From the NCBI GenBank assembly GCA_964514215.1, contig CAZEPW010000013.1, positions 1-64,000 of the forward strand: a DNA stretch of 64,000 bases, given 5' to 3'. The position numbers and the translations under genes are program-made. Shown piece by piece: positions 16,776-26,160 of the stretch (within the stretch, counting starts at the first letter, position 1; every line of letters begins with the position of its first letter). A model generated the notes under the pieces. It saw only the letters and a list, made by a program, of their open reading frames with translations. It had not been told where the DNA came from and did not search any database. This DNA is from CAYQUC01 sp964514215 (GTDB taxonomy: Bacteria > Pseudomonadota > Gammaproteobacteria > UBA6429 > Thiohalophilaceae).

Positions 16776-19700
16776 ATGGAAAAGCTCGGTCTCTCTGGTC
16801 GTATTGCAAAATCGTTTTTGTTGACAGAAATTACTCCGCTGTTAGCTTTAGTTGGTTTTTTACTTGGTTTATTCGCGGTGATGGTTACTCCTCGTGAAGA
16901 AGAACCTCAAATAAACGTGACGTTTGCTAACGTTTTTATCCCCTTTCCCGGTGCATCAGCAAAAGAAGTTGAACAAATTATCAGTTCGCCAGCCGAACAA
17001 ATTGTTGCTGAGCTTGAGGGTTTGGATCATGTGTACTCGGTATCACGTCCCGGAATGTCAATTTTAACTGTACAGTTTGAAGTTGGACAAGATCGAACTC
17101 AAGCAATTGTACGTTTATATAATGCTATTTACTCCAATCAAGATTGGTTGCCGATTAATTTAGGTGTTGGTCGGCCTTTGATTAAACCCAAAGGGATTGA
17201 TGATGTTCCTATCGTCACATTAACTTTGTGGATTGATGATTATACTCGTGGCACATACGACCTGTTAAAAGTATCGCACGCAATAGAAACGGAGATTAAA
17301 CGCGTTAACGGCACTCGTGATATTTATACCATTGGTGGTACTAAAGATATCGTGCATGTTATTTTAGATAGTAGCGCGCTAGCTGCTCATAATATGTCGA
17401 TTGATGATCTTCGAAAATCACTAAACCTTAGTAATGCTGCAATGCCGGTTGGGCAAGTTGTTACTGAAAACAAAAGTATTGCCATTCAAGCCGGTGAGTT
17501 TTTATCAACGGCTGAAGAAGTTAAAGATCTTATTGTTGGTGTACACGCAGGTTATCCGGTTTATTTACGCGATGTGGCAACTATCAAACGGGGCCCCGAA
17601 CACGCCCGGCATTATGCTCAGCATGGCAATAGCAAGGGCCGATATCCTGCGGTAACCATGGCGATATCGAAGCAACCGGGTACTAATGCAGTTGATATTG
17701 CGAATGATATTATTAAGCGGATTGAGCAATTAAAGGGTATTTTTATACCTGATGGCGTAAACGTTACGGTTACCCGTAACTATGGTGAAACAGCCGATGC
17801 AAAAGCAAAGCACTTAATTAAAAAATTAATATTCGCAACTATTTCAGTGGTGTTATTAGTGTTAGTGGCATTGGGCTTTCGTGAAGCAATTATTGTGGGT
17901 GCCGCGGTTGTTATTACACTGGCAATTACTTTGTTTGCCTCTTGGGCTTGGGGATTTACATTAAATCGAGTCTCGTTATTTGCGTTAATATTTTCGATAG
18001 GAATATTGGTTGATGATGCGATTGTTGTGGTTGAAAATATTCATCGTCATATTGGTTTTGGAACTAAGAAACTTAGAACATTAATTCCATTAGCGGTAGA
18101 CGAAGTTGGCGGGCCTACCATTTTGGCAACCTTTGCTGTAATTGCGGCATTGTTACCAATGGCTTTTGTGACTGGTTTAATGGGACCGTATATGGGACCA
18201 ATACCAATCAATGCATCGATAGGTATGCTAATTTCACTTGCCGTGGCGTTTATATTTACTCCATGGTTATCGAATAAATTACTAACTAATGTAAAGCATA
18301 AACATAAACCGGATAGTGGTGGTGGCAGTAGTTATAATTTCTTTAGCCGTGTTATCGGGCCGTTTTTAAAAGGGGATGCAGGAAAAAGTAATCGTTATAA
18401 ATTACTCATTGGCATTTTACTATTAATCGGTTTATCAGTCAGTCTTGCTGTTGTGAAGCTGGTGGTTTTAAAAATGCTACCATTTGATAATAAATCTGAA
18501 TTTCAGATAATTGTTGATATGCCCGAGGGCACTCCATTGGAAGAAACCAATCATGTGCTTGGTGAGTTGGGTAAATACGTTGCGACCATTCCAGAAGTTA
18601 AAGATTATCAAATGTATGCCGGAACTGCAGCACCAATTAACTTTAATGGTTTAGTGCGTCAATATTACTTACGTCAAGAAGCACATTCGGGTGATATTCA
18701 GGTGAACCTTGTTGATAAGAGTGAGCGTGATCGAAAAAGCCATGAAATTGCCTTATCGGTTCGTCAGGCGCTACAAGATATTGGTGGTAAATTAGATGCC
18801 AATGTTAAGATTGTTGAAGTGCCTCCTGGTCCACCGGTATATTCGCCTTTAGTCGCCGAGATTTATGGTTTGGATTATGATGGCCAAATAACGGTAGCAA
18901 AACAAGTTAGGGCGATATTTGAAACAACGGAATCCATTGTTGATGTGGATGACACTGTTGAAGCTGGCGCTAAAAAATTAGTGGTAAAAGTTGATCAGAA
19001 AAAAGCAGCGTTATGGAATGTTTCACCACAAGTTGTTGTGAGTGCTATCGCAACCGCACTTAATGGTGAAGATGTTAGTTTCATGCATAATGGCAATGTG
19101 AAATATTCTTTGCCGATTCGTTTGGAAAATTCACTTGAAGATAAATCAACGATTGATGATGTATTGAATTACCGAGTGCGCAACGATAGCGGACAACTAA
19201 TTGCATTAGCTGATTTAGTCACCATTAAAGATACCATCATTGAAAATGCACGCTACCATAAAGATTTATTGCCGGTGGTTTTCGTTACAGCCGATTCGGT
19301 TGGTGAGTTAGATAGCCCACTGTATGGTATGTTTGATATGGTGTTTCAATTAAATGATAAGATTTTGTCGTATGGCCATAAAATCACTCAATCATTTTTT
19401 AACCAACCCGAAAACCCTTATGAGTATAGCTTAAAGTGGGATGGTGAATGGCAGGTTACCTATGAAACATTCCGTGACATGGGAATAGCTTATTCGGTTG
19501 GTATTTTAATGATTTATTTGTTAGTGGTTGGCCAGTTCCGATCTTATATAGTGCCGCTAATTATTATGGCACCAATACCATTAACAATTATTGGGGTGTT
19601 ACCCGGCCATGCTTTATTGGGCTCACAATATACTGCAACATCAATGATCGGCATGATAGCACTGGCAGGTATCATTGTTAGGAACTCGATACTGCTGGTC

Positions 19701-20000
19701 GATTTTATCAACCAGCAAGTACGGGAAGGTATTGATTTTGAAGTCGCGGTGATTCGCTCTGGTGCAGTGCGTGCTAAGCCAATTATTTTAACGGGATTAG
19801 CTGCGATGTTAGGCGCATTCTTTATCTTGGATGATCCTATTTTTAATGGGCTTGCTATATCATTGATATTTGGTATTTTGGTGTCAACCATCTTAACCTT
19901 GGTAGTTATTCCAGTCATGTATTACGCTTACATGCGTAATAAACTCGATAGTCTATTGGATAACGACGATGACGATGATGAAGTTCAAGCTGCAACATAG
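16776..20000 (+). CDS. RND efflux pump inner-membrane permease
   Basis: A 1074-residue proton-driven transporter of the AcrB/HAE family. Helix 1 (TPLLALVGFLLGLFAVMV) is followed by a periplasmic porter domain with the PGASAKEVEQ motif. Helices 2-6 follow, including helix 4 with GILVDDAIVVVENI (proton-relay acidic residues), then a second periplasmic loop and helices 7-12 with GIIVRNSILLVDF. The C terminus is an unusual run of Asp/Glu. The 'RPGMSILTVQFEVGQ' pattern is that of a common proteobacterial subgroup not tied to heavy metals. Drugs, lipids or other hydrophobic compounds are possible substrates. It forms an operon with the adaptor at 15667. Confidence 0.93.
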   Translation: MEKLGLSGRIAKSFLLTEITPLLALVGFLLGLFAVMVTPREEEPQINVTFANVFIPFPGASAKEVEQIISSPAEQIVAELEGLDHVYSVSRPGMSILTVQFEVGQDRTQAIVRLYNAIYSNQDWLPINLGVGRPLIKPKGIDDVPIVTLTLWIDDYTRGTYDLLKVSHAIETEIKRVNGTRDIYTIGGTKDIVHVILDSSALAAHNMSIDDLRKSLNLSNAAMPVGQVVTENKSIAIQAGEFLSTAEEVKDLIVGVHAGYPVYLRDVATIKRGPEHARHYAQHGNSKGRYPAVTMAISKQPGTNAVDIANDIIKRIEQLKGIFIPDGVNVTVTRNYGETADAKAKHLIKKLIFATISVVLLVLVALGFREAIIVGAAVVITLAITLFASWAWGFTLNRVSLFALIFSIGILVDDAIVVVENIHRHIGFGTKKLRTLIPLAVDEVGGPTILATFAVIAALLPMAFVTGLMGPYMGPIPINASIGMLISLAVAFIFTPWLSNKLLTNVKHKHKPDSGGGSSYNFFSRVIGPFLKGDAGKSNRYKLLIGILLLIGLSVSLAVVKLVVLKMLPFDNKSEFQIIVDMPEGTPLEETNHVLGELGKYVATIPEVKDYQMYAGTAAPINFNGLVRQYYLRQEAHSGDIQVNLVDKSERDRKSHEIALSVRQALQDIGGKLDANVKIVEVPPGPPVYSPLVAEIYGLDYDGQITVAKQVRAIFETTESIVDVDDTVEAGAKKLVVKVDQKKAALWNVSPQVVVSAIATALNGEDVSFMHNGNVKYSLPIRLENSLEDKSTIDDVLNYRVRNDSGQLIALADLVTIKDTIIENARYHKDLLPVVFVTADSVGELDSPLYGMFDMVFQLNDKILSYGHKITQSFFNQPENPYEYSLKWDGEWQVTYETFRDMGIAYSVGILMIYLLVVGQFRSYIVPLIIMAPIPLTIIGVLPGHALLGSQYTATSMIGMIALAGIIVRNSILLVDFINQQVREGIDFEVAVIRSGAVRAKPIILTGLAAMLGAFFILDDPIFNGLAISLIFGILVSTILTLVVIPVMYYAYMRNKLDSLLDNDDDDDEVQAAT

Positions 20001-20017
20001 TTTAAACATCATTCGCT

Positions 20018-20117
20018 GTTGGGCTTCGAAAATGATCTTAGCCCAACCTACATCGGATCTATTTTAATTTTACCCTGCGTAGGTTGGGGTTCGAAAACGA
20101 TCTCACTCCAATCTACG
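20018..20117. repeat. Pair of palindromic REP-like hairpins
   Basis: Unit 1 (20018-20047) pairs GTTGGGCT with AGCCCAAC around a TCGAAAATGATCTT-type loop. Unit 2 (20078-20117) pairs CGTAGGTTGGGGT with ACTCCAATCTACG around the near-identical loop TCGAAAACGATCTC. Both share the loop and stem design, so they are two copies of one element placed just after the RND permease stop. They may stabilise the 3' end of the efflux mRNA. The remainder of the gap up to 20315 contains only a short unsupported reading frame. Confidence 0.8.
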
Positions 20118-20315
20118 CCGTATTTTTTATATATTGGCTGTGGTGAGATGGGCTGTGCCATTGGCTTGGCTTTTGGACAAATCAATGATATAAAACTCGC
20201 TATTCGCAATAAAACCTTCTTTCAACTGGAAGTTTTGATTTTTCTAATGACTAAATACACCAAAAATTGTTATTCTGGAGTCAAATAAATATGGCTCATA
20301 TTAGGGATAATTCTC

Positions 20316-21416
20316 ATGCAGGTTTCAGTTAGTTTGATCACAATTAAATCTTTTTTGATTGTATTCAGTGCCGTCTTTTTTTTAAATTCCTGTGCTAGTG
20401 TTATTGGGCAAAAGAAATCAAACCGGCGATTAGCACAGCTTTATTACGGCGAGGATCATCTAACTAAAATAAAGCAACTCACGTTTAAAGGTGAAAGTGT
20501 TAATGCAAGTTATGGTCCTAAAAATAAACAACTTATCTTCCATTCTACTTATGATGGTTTAAGATGTTATGCCATTTTTCGAATGGATCATGACGGCGCA
20601 GACATAAGTCAAGTTTCCTCCGGCAAGGGCATTGCAACATCGGCTGCTATTGCCCCGGATAATTATTCAATCGCCTATTCGTCAACACAGCAATTTGATG
20701 AATTGTGTCCAACCAAGCCTGAGTTTTCTAAAGAGTATGTTTGGTTATTAAATTCAAACTATGACATATTCACATCGAATATTAATGGCGGCATACCCGA
20801 GCAACTGACCAAATCTGATGGTTATGATGGTGATGCGGTGTATTCTCCGGCAGGTGATAAAATTTTATTCACGTCGAGTCGCACCGGAGACCTTGAACTT
20901 TTTATGATGAATTCCGATGGCAGCAATGTAAAACAAATTACTCACGCGGTGGGTTATGATGGTGGCGCGTCTTTTTCACAAGACGGTAGTAAAATAGTAT
21001 GGAGTGCATCTCGCCCTAAAGGTACTGAGTTACACGAATACCGTTTTCAATTAGCTAGAGGTATGGTTAAAGCCGGTAAATTTGAAATCTACATGATGAC
21101 TCTTGCCGATGGGAAAACCGTTAAACTGACGAATAACGCGGCAACAAATTTCAGCCCAAGGTTTTCACCCTCGGCTAAAAAAATAATATTTACATCAAAT
21201 ATAAGCCAAACTGATGGCAGAAATTATGATTTATATACTTTAACTCTAAACACTAAAAAATTGGAGCGTATTACTTATTACGATGGTTTTGATGGTTTTC
21301 CGGTTTTTTCTTCGGATGGAAAAAAATTGGTTTTTACTTCAAGTCGAAATTTTCGTTACAAAGCAGAGACCAATATTTTTAGCGCCGATTGGGTTGAGGA
21401 AGGTATTTATAATTAA
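20316..21416 (+). CDS. TolB-like PD40 beta-propeller lipoprotein
   Basis: A 366-residue protein with a hydrophobic leader and lipobox LNSC (lipidated Cys26), followed by about six PD40 (WD40-like) blades with repeated motifs such as SPAGDKILFTSSR, SQDGSKIVWSASR, SPSAKKIIFTSN and SSDGKKLVFTSSR. It should sit on the periplasmic face of a membrane as a binding or scaffolding propeller. The paired D-G-x-x-V-K-Q-I-T segments are typical of TolB-propeller proteins. It is shorter than true TolB (no N-terminal TolB domain) and is not near pal or tol genes, so it is not TolB itself. Confidence 0.85.
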   Translation: MQVSVSLITIKSFLIVFSAVFFLNSCASVIGQKKSNRRLAQLYYGEDHLTKIKQLTFKGESVNASYGPKNKQLIFHSTYDGLRCYAIFRMDHDGADISQVSSGKGIATSAAIAPDNYSIAYSSTQQFDELCPTKPEFSKEYVWLLNSNYDIFTSNINGGIPEQLTKSDGYDGDAVYSPAGDKILFTSSRTGDLELFMMNSDGSNVKQITHAVGYDGGASFSQDGSKIVWSASRPKGTELHEYRFQLARGMVKAGKFEIYMMTLADGKTVKLTNNAATNFSPRFSPSAKKIIFTSNISQTDGRNYDLYTLTLNTKKLERITYYDGFDGFPVFSSDGKKLVFTSSRNFRYKAETNIFSADWVEEGIYN

Positions 21417-21438
21417 CTTTTGATTAATATATTAGCCA

Positions 21439-22827
21439 TTATACTGATTTAAATATTGGCCATGAAGAGCGGTATACCGTGTTGCCATTTAAATTACTAA
21501 AAATATCATAACTGCCACCCGAGAGTATGCTTCGTTCTTTAACCCAGGTAAATTTATTATCCAGTTTGGTTATATTGCTCGTTACATTATTATGTTCGAA
21601 TGATAAAATGATATCGTTATTTTCACAGAATATATTTATTAACACTTTTTTAATGTGAGGGTTGTTTGTCACGCATTCTAAATAATCCATTAATATTCGG
21701 TAAATAACAACTTTTAGATTCGATGGAATGAGGGCTTCATCAATATTAATTTTAGTTTGAAATGCTAAAGTAGAGTTTGAAGCAATAATTTTTTCACAAG
21801 CCCATTTAATCGTTGGCGCTAAACCAAAGTCATTTAATAGTGGTGGTCGTAAATCCATTGCTATGTCGCGAGTATCTTGAATTGCTGTTTGCAACATCGG
21901 TACTATGCTATTTATTTTGGAAGACAACATTGAATTTGAGCTATTGTCATCTGCGAGTTGTTCTAATGTCATTTTTATCGCAGCTAAATTTTGCGCAATA
22001 CCTTCGTGTAAATCAAATGCGATTCGCTCTTCTCTTTGGTCGTCAACCGTCAATAACTGCGAAGAAAATAATTCTAAGGTTTTGTTTCGTTCATTAATTG
22101 TTGATTGTTGTTTTTGAATAATGGCTTCTGAGCGTCTGACGATAATAAGTAATAAACTGTATAACAACGTTAATATTGTAACTATTCCAATTATATTAAC
22201 GAGCTGTGCTGAATTGGCGATTTGAATCGGAACTGAAACATCGCTATAGAGTTCAAATGCGCCAATGACAGCTTTGTTTTTTGATTGTCGAATTGGGATG
22301 TAGCTCGAAATTAAATTAAGCGTTTTTGTCTCATTTCCTGTGTTATTGATTTCGAGCGATAATTCACTAGCAACTTGGCCGGCTAAGGCTAGTTCCAAAC
22401 CAAAGTCATCATGCTCTTTTATGTTGCCAATTTGTGAGTAGTTTGTAGAAAAGACTACGGTGCCTAGTTGGTCAAATATTTTAATTTTTACCAACGACGT
22501 TCCAGACATGATATTTTGAATGGCTTTACGAAGTTTGGCAGGTATTGGGTAGTTGTTTAAACGTGATTGTTTTGCGACAGCCACTTTTTCGAGATAATCG
22601 GCTAATTCAAATTTAACGGAGTTAAATAATGTTTGGGTTAATACGGTATTGCTTTGTTCGATAGTCGTAATGATGTTATTGATGGTGACCTGTTTAAATA
22701 GAAAAGCAAGAAACACAGCCGTTGCAATAATTGAGATTAAGCTGGTAATCGAAAAATAGCGCGATAATTGAAATTGGGGTTGTACATTTAACTTTGGCAT
22801 AACAATACAATAGTGTTGATTGGGCAC
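21439..22827 (-). CDS. NarX/UhpB-type histidine kinase with degenerate ATPase domain
   Basis: A 462-residue membrane protein. Helix 1 is about residues 27-45 and helix 2 about 208-230, enclosing a periplasmic sensor of about 160 residues. The HisKA_3 dimerisation helix is well kept (ERIAFDLHEGIAQNLAAIK, His274). The expected N box (EALTN-type) reads DYLECVTNNP and the DxGxG box is replaced by FEHNNVTSN. Only a remnant of the last box (RSILSGGSYDIFS) remains. It may therefore be a pseudokinase acting by dimerisation or phosphatase activity. No response regulator is adjacent. A GTG start was assumed; an ATG nine codons later is the alternative. Confidence 0.8.
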   Translation of the reverse strand: MPNQHYCIVMPKLNVQPQFQLSRYFSITSLISIIATAVFLAFLFKQVTINNIITTIEQSNTVLTQTLFNSVKFELADYLEKVAVAKQSRLNNYPIPAKLRKAIQNIMSGTSLVKIKIFDQLGTVVFSTNYSQIGNIKEHDDFGLELALAGQVASELSLEINNTGNETKTLNLISSYIPIRQSKNKAVIGAFELYSDVSVPIQIANSAQLVNIIGIVTILTLLYSLLLIIVRRSEAIIQKQQSTINERNKTLELFSSQLLTVDDQREERIAFDLHEGIAQNLAAIKMTLEQLADDNSSNSMLSSKINSIVPMLQTAIQDTRDIAMDLRPPLLNDFGLAPTIKWACEKIIASNSTLAFQTKINIDEALIPSNLKVVIYRILMDYLECVTNNPHIKKVLINIFCENNDIILSFEHNNVTSNITKLDNKFTWVKERSILSGGSYDIFSNLNGNTVYRSSWPIFKSV

Positions 22828-22930
22828 ACCTTGTTATTGTAGGTATTGGCTAATAATTGCTCAAGTAGGTCAATACGGTATATTTGTTAAGCTGCTGTGA
22901 AACATTACTGGCTAATACCAGTATCGTCAA

Positions 22931-22977
22931 TTTCCGTGTAATTTAAGTGGGAATTGCTAGAAATGAGCATTAAATGC
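22931..22977. repeat. Palindromic repeat copy 1 (degenerate)
   Basis: The stretch contains CCGTGTAATTTAAGTGGGAAT followed by AGAAATGAGCATTAAATGC, which is repeated almost unchanged at 23137-23184. This copy has lost the pairing of its left arm. The surrounding gap (22828-23336) has no gene I can support. Confidence 0.7.
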
Positions 22978-23136
22978 CGATTTCAGTATTAAATTTAGTA
23001 CCAAACGCCGTTGTTTAAATTTTGGATTTCAGTTTAAAGCACCTCGGAATGGGGGTTATTCTTGGGTTTTGGTTTTGGACGTTGTTTGGCAGCGATGGCT
23101 TATAAAACCAGTTAACACAACACTGCTTTAACAGCC

Positions 23137-23184
23137 ATTCCCGTGTGATTTAAACGGGAATCTTCAGAAATGAGCATTAAATGC
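23137..23184. repeat. Palindromic repeat copy 2
   Basis: ATTCCCGTGTGATTTAAACGGGAAT-type palindrome: ATTCCCGT and ACGGGAAT pair around a short AT loop. It is followed by the same AGAAATGAGCATTAAATGC tail as copy 1. Related arms occur inverted at 62275 and 62390, so this is a genome-wide family. Confidence 0.75.
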
Positions 23185-23336
23185 GGTTACTGTTAGTTTC
23201 ACAAACTCAGGTTATTGAACATGATTCTAAAAAATAGCATTGCAATTTTGCAAAGCTTAATCGCAATTACCAAGCTTTTGTTTTATTTTTGAATAGACTA
23301 TTATCATTAGCCTATTTTTGGATGTTAATTTTTTAT

Positions 23337-23960
23337 ATGGATAAGTCAATAATTTTAAAAGCAAACCGTCATTTGAAAAAAAACGATACGGTTATGGCCG
23401 AATTAATTAAAAACTATCAACCGTTTTCTTTTGATGACACTAAAACCATTACAAAACCCAATCACTTTCATATTTTAGTCCGAACAATCATCAGCCAACA
23501 GCTTTCGATAAAAGCCGCTGAAACAATTCAAAATAGGTTACTGAAAGCTCAAGGCGGCCGGGTATTTAATGTTAAAAAATTAGCAATATTGAGTGATAAG
23601 CAGGTTCGTGAATGTGGTATTTCTAAAAACAAAATTCGTTATATTCGAACGATAATACTGGCTGTTGTTGCTAAGGAACTAAACTTTAAGAAATTAGAAA
23701 AGTTGGATGATGCTGCAATTTCTGAGTGTTTAGTGAAATACCCGGGGATTGGCCCTTGGAGTGCAGAAATAATATTAATGGCAGCATTTCAGCGTTTGGA
23801 TGTGTTACCAATAGGTGATTTAATCATAAGAAAGTCAATGCAGTATCATTACGATTTAACGAATAATAGTAGCTATGATGAATATTATGAAATAGCAAAA
23901 GCTTGGCAGCCATACCGGACAATTGCGAGTCGTTATCTTTGGGCATCAGCACCAAGATAA
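23337..23960 (+). CDS. DNA-3-methyladenine glycosylase II (AlkA-like HhH-GPD protein)
   Basis: About 207 residues from the ATG at 23337; a longer frame reaches an upstream TTG but adds a hydrophobic stretch atypical of the family. The enzyme removes alkylated purines from DNA by cutting the N-glycosidic bond. Family signs are RTIISQQLSIKAAETI, the helix-hairpin-helix YPGIGPWSAEIILMA and the catalytic Asp in PIGDLIIRKS. It is the short form: the N-terminal beta domain of E. coli AlkA is absent, as in many yeast- and Bacillus-type homologues. It has no iron-sulphur Cys cluster, which argues against Nth or MutY. It ends at a hairpin shared with the convergent yceI gene. Confidence 0.88.
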   Translation: MDKSIILKANRHLKKNDTVMAELIKNYQPFSFDDTKTITKPNHFHILVRTIISQQLSIKAAETIQNRLLKAQGGRVFNVKKLAILSDKQVRECGISKNKIRYIRTIILAVVAKELNFKKLEKLDDAAISECLVKYPGIGPWSAEIILMAAFQRLDVLPIGDLIIRKSMQYHYDLTNNSSYDEYYEIAKAWQPYRTIASRYLWASAPR

Positions 23961-23967
23961 TTTTAAT

Positions 23968-23993
23968 ATTAAGGGTGGCGAGCCACCCTTAAT
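23968..23993. terminator. Bidirectional terminator hairpin
   Basis: ATTAAGGGTGGC and GCCACCCTTAAT form a near-perfect palindrome centred at 23980 between the convergent glycosylase and yceI genes. The tight effective loop (CGAG) and AT-rich flanks on both sides fit a two-way terminator. Confidence 0.8.
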
Positions 23994-24001
23994 GGCTATT
24001 A

Positions 24002-24583
24002 TTATTTTCTACGAATACCTTCGATAGATAAAAATAATTCTACTGCTTTAGATGCCGGGCCAAGGTTATAATTAATATTAAAATCTTTTAGCGCTAATTT
24101 AGTGCTGCCCTCAAAACCTGCGCGGTAACCACCCCAAGGATCGTTGCCTTGTCCAATGACTTTTAGATCCAATGTTATGGCTTTAGTAACACCATTAAGT
24201 GTTAAATTACCTTGTAGTTTTCCTTTGCCGTTTTTATTCATTTTGTATGAAGTGCTGACAAATTTTGCATTAGGATATTGACTGGTATTTAAAAAATCTT
24301 TGCCACGCAAATGTTTATCACGCTCTGCATGGTTGCTATCAATACTGTCTGTCTCAATATTAACTTCAACTTTAAGTGCGTTAGGATTTTTTTCATCATA
24401 ACTGAATTGACCATCAAACTTATTAAAACGTCCGATTAACCAACTGTAACCCAAATGCTTTATCTTGAATTGTATGAATGCGTGCGCGCCTTTTACGTCA
24501 ATGTCGTATTCTGCAGCGTGCACAGAATTTATAAACATACTGCTTAATAATAAAGCTGCGGAAATGAAACTAATTTTTTTCAT
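24002..24583 (-). CDS. yceI: YceI family periplasmic protein
   Basis: A 193-residue protein with signal peptide cleaved after VHA near residue 23. The mature part has the YceI lipocalin-like beta-barrel pattern: YDIDVKGAHAFIQFKIKHLGYSWLIGRF, DSNHAERDKHLRGKDFLN and LTLNGVTKAITL. YceI barrels bind polyisoprenoids or other amphiphiles in the periplasm. The gene follows cytochrome b561 by 25 bases on the same strand, the arrangement seen in many proteobacteria, and suggests a role in quinone or lipid-linked redox chemistry. RBS AAGGAG precedes the start. Confidence 0.93.
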   Translation of the reverse strand: MKKISFISAALLLSSMFINSVHAAEYDIDVKGAHAFIQFKIKHLGYSWLIGRFNKFDGQFSYDEKNPNALKVEVNIETDSIDSNHAERDKHLRGKDFLNTSQYPNAKFVSTSYKMNKNGKGKLQGNLTLNGVTKAITLDLKVIGQGNDPWGGYRAGFEGSTKLALKDFNINYNLGPASKAVELFLSIEGIRRK

Positions 24584-24608
24584 GATTTCTCCTTGATGAG
24601 TAGTTAAT

Positions 24609-25160
24609 TTAGAGACCTAACATGCGTTTTAATGTTTGGTCTTTGTTAATAAAATGGTGTTTTAGGGCTGCTGCGGCGTGTAACGCCACTAAGCTTATTA
24701 GTATAACTGCAAGCCACAGATGGATGATGCCCGCAATATCTTCTTGTTTATCAATATCAAAAATAACCGCAGGTAATGGAAATAAATTAAATATTTCGAT
24801 GGCTCGGCCATCGGCGGTTGAAATTAAATAACCAAAAATCATCACGCTAAACAGTAAGAAGTACAGGGTCTTATGAGCTAGACGTGCAAGTTTTTGCTCT
24901 CGGTTAGTAAGCCCATCAATAGGACTGGGTGCCGGTTTTAGTTTTAGCCATACAATTCGAAACAGGGTTAAAACAAATAACGAAACCCCAAAACTTTTGT
25001 GTAAATCGGGAGCGGTGCGATACCAGTCGCTGTAATAATTTAATTCAACCATCCATAGGCCAAGCACAAATAACCCCACGACAACGATGACGGAGGTCCA
25101 ATGGATAGCAATTGAAGCCCAGTGCCATTGATCGTATTGCTTGTTATTGGTTGTAGTCAC
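24609..25160 (-). CDS. Cytochrome b561
   Basis: A 183-residue four-helix membrane haem protein. Probable haem b ligands are His20, His54, His147 and His161, one in each helix pair in the bacterial b561 pattern (AIHWTSV, DLHKSFG, IIHLWLA, ALHAAAALKHH). It transfers electrons between the quinone pool and a periplasmic acceptor; CybB of E. coli oxidises ubiquinol and reacts with superoxide. The gene precedes yceI in an operon and is divergent from a LysR regulator at 25269, which is a natural candidate for its controller. Confidence 0.92.
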   Translation of the reverse strand: MTTTNNKQYDQWHWASIAIHWTSVIVVVGLFVLGLWMVELNYYSDWYRTAPDLHKSFGVSLFVLTLFRIVWLKLKPAPSPIDGLTNREQKLARLAHKTLYFLLFSVMIFGYLISTADGRAIEIFNLFPLPAVIFDIDKQEDIAGIIHLWLAVILISLVALHAAAALKHHFINKDQTLKRMLGL

Positions 25161-25268
25161 CTCGATTCTCCTAGTATCTGATTTGAATCTTGAATAGTGA
25201 CAGTTTACCGTTGATTTTTAATGAATAAAGAGCATAATAAAGAAATTACTGTTCTCGGATTAAGAACA

Positions 25269-26153
25269 ATGGATCGATTTGAAGAAATACAAACATTTAT
25301 TGGCATCGTTAAGGCTGGAAGCTTTAGTCTAGCGGCTGAGCGTCTGAATGTTGCAAAATCGGCTGTTAGTCGTCGGCTGTCCGATCTTGAGACCCGTCTA
25401 GGCATCCAGCTATTAACGCGCACCACCCGGCGCATTAATCTGACAGAGTCTGGGCGAGAATATTTTGATCGCTGCCAACTAATTTTGGCCGATTTAGAAG
25501 AAACCGAACAAAATTTATCAACGGTTGATGTCGCTTTGAGTGGTAGTATTCGAATTGCAGCCCCGTTGAGTTTTGGTATTTTACACTTATCGCCGATTAT
25601 TAATAACTTTTTAGAGTTACATCCACAGATTAAGATTGAATTGGAACTTAACGATCGCATCGTCAATTTTATGGAAGAGCAAGTTGATTTGGCGATTCGA
25701 ATTGGTGATTTGGTTGATTCAAGTTTAGTTGGACGAAAACTGGCAACCTCGCATCTTATTATTTGTGCCGCCCCCGATTATTTAAAAAAATTTGGTGAGC
25801 CAAAATCACCAAATGAACTCGAGCAACATGCTAGCTTTAGTTATAGTTATGCACATTCTGCTAGTTGGAAATTTAATAATATAAAAACGCCAATCAGAAT
25901 GAATTACCGACTACGTGCAAATAATGGTGATGTATTATTAAACGCAGCAATTGATGGGCTTGGTATATTGCTGACACCTAAATTTATTGCAGCCTCTGCA
26001 ATCGAACAAGGTTTATTAATTCCTATTTTAAACGAATATGAATTATCGTCAGCGGGGATTTATGCTATGTATCAACAACAGCGTCATTTGCCACAGCGTA
26101 TGCGGGTGTTGATTGATTATTTAGTAGAAAAATTTAAGGTTAATTCTTTTTAA
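25269..26153 (+). CDS. LysR family transcriptional regulator
   Basis: About 294 residues from the ATG at 25269, where the family's standard N terminus (MDRFEEIQTFIGIVKAGSF) begins; an in-frame ATG at 25221 would add 16 residues. The winged HTH occupies residues 1-60 (AAERLNVAKSAVSRRLSDLETRLG), and a periplasmic-binding-protein-like effector domain follows. The subgroup with an IQTF-V...GSFS start resembles the DmlR/CrgA-type regulators. It is divergent from the cytochrome b561-yceI operon over a 108-base gap, so regulation of that operon is likely. It ends 7 bases from the convergent ABC permease gene. Confidence 0.9.
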   Translation: MDRFEEIQTFIGIVKAGSFSLAAERLNVAKSAVSRRLSDLETRLGIQLLTRTTRRINLTESGREYFDRCQLILADLEETEQNLSTVDVALSGSIRIAAPLSFGILHLSPIINNFLELHPQIKIELELNDRIVNFMEEQVDLAIRIGDLVDSSLVGRKLATSHLIICAAPDYLKKFGEPKSPNELEQHASFSYSYAHSASWKFNNIKTPIRMNYRLRANNGDVLLNAAIDGLGILLTPKFIAASAIEQGLLIPILNEYELSSAGIYAMYQQQRHLPQRMRVLIDYLVEKFKVNSF

Positions 26154-26160
26154 AAAAGTA

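Noticed and set aside
20019..20288. 89-residue open frame between the RND permease and the PD40 lipoprotein
   Set aside because: It spans the two palindromic hairpins and its translation has no recognisable features, so it is an accidental frame in a repeat region.
20316..21416. Calling the PD40 lipoprotein TolB
   Set aside because: It has a lipobox, lacks the N-terminal TolB domain and is not near pal, tolA or ybgF.
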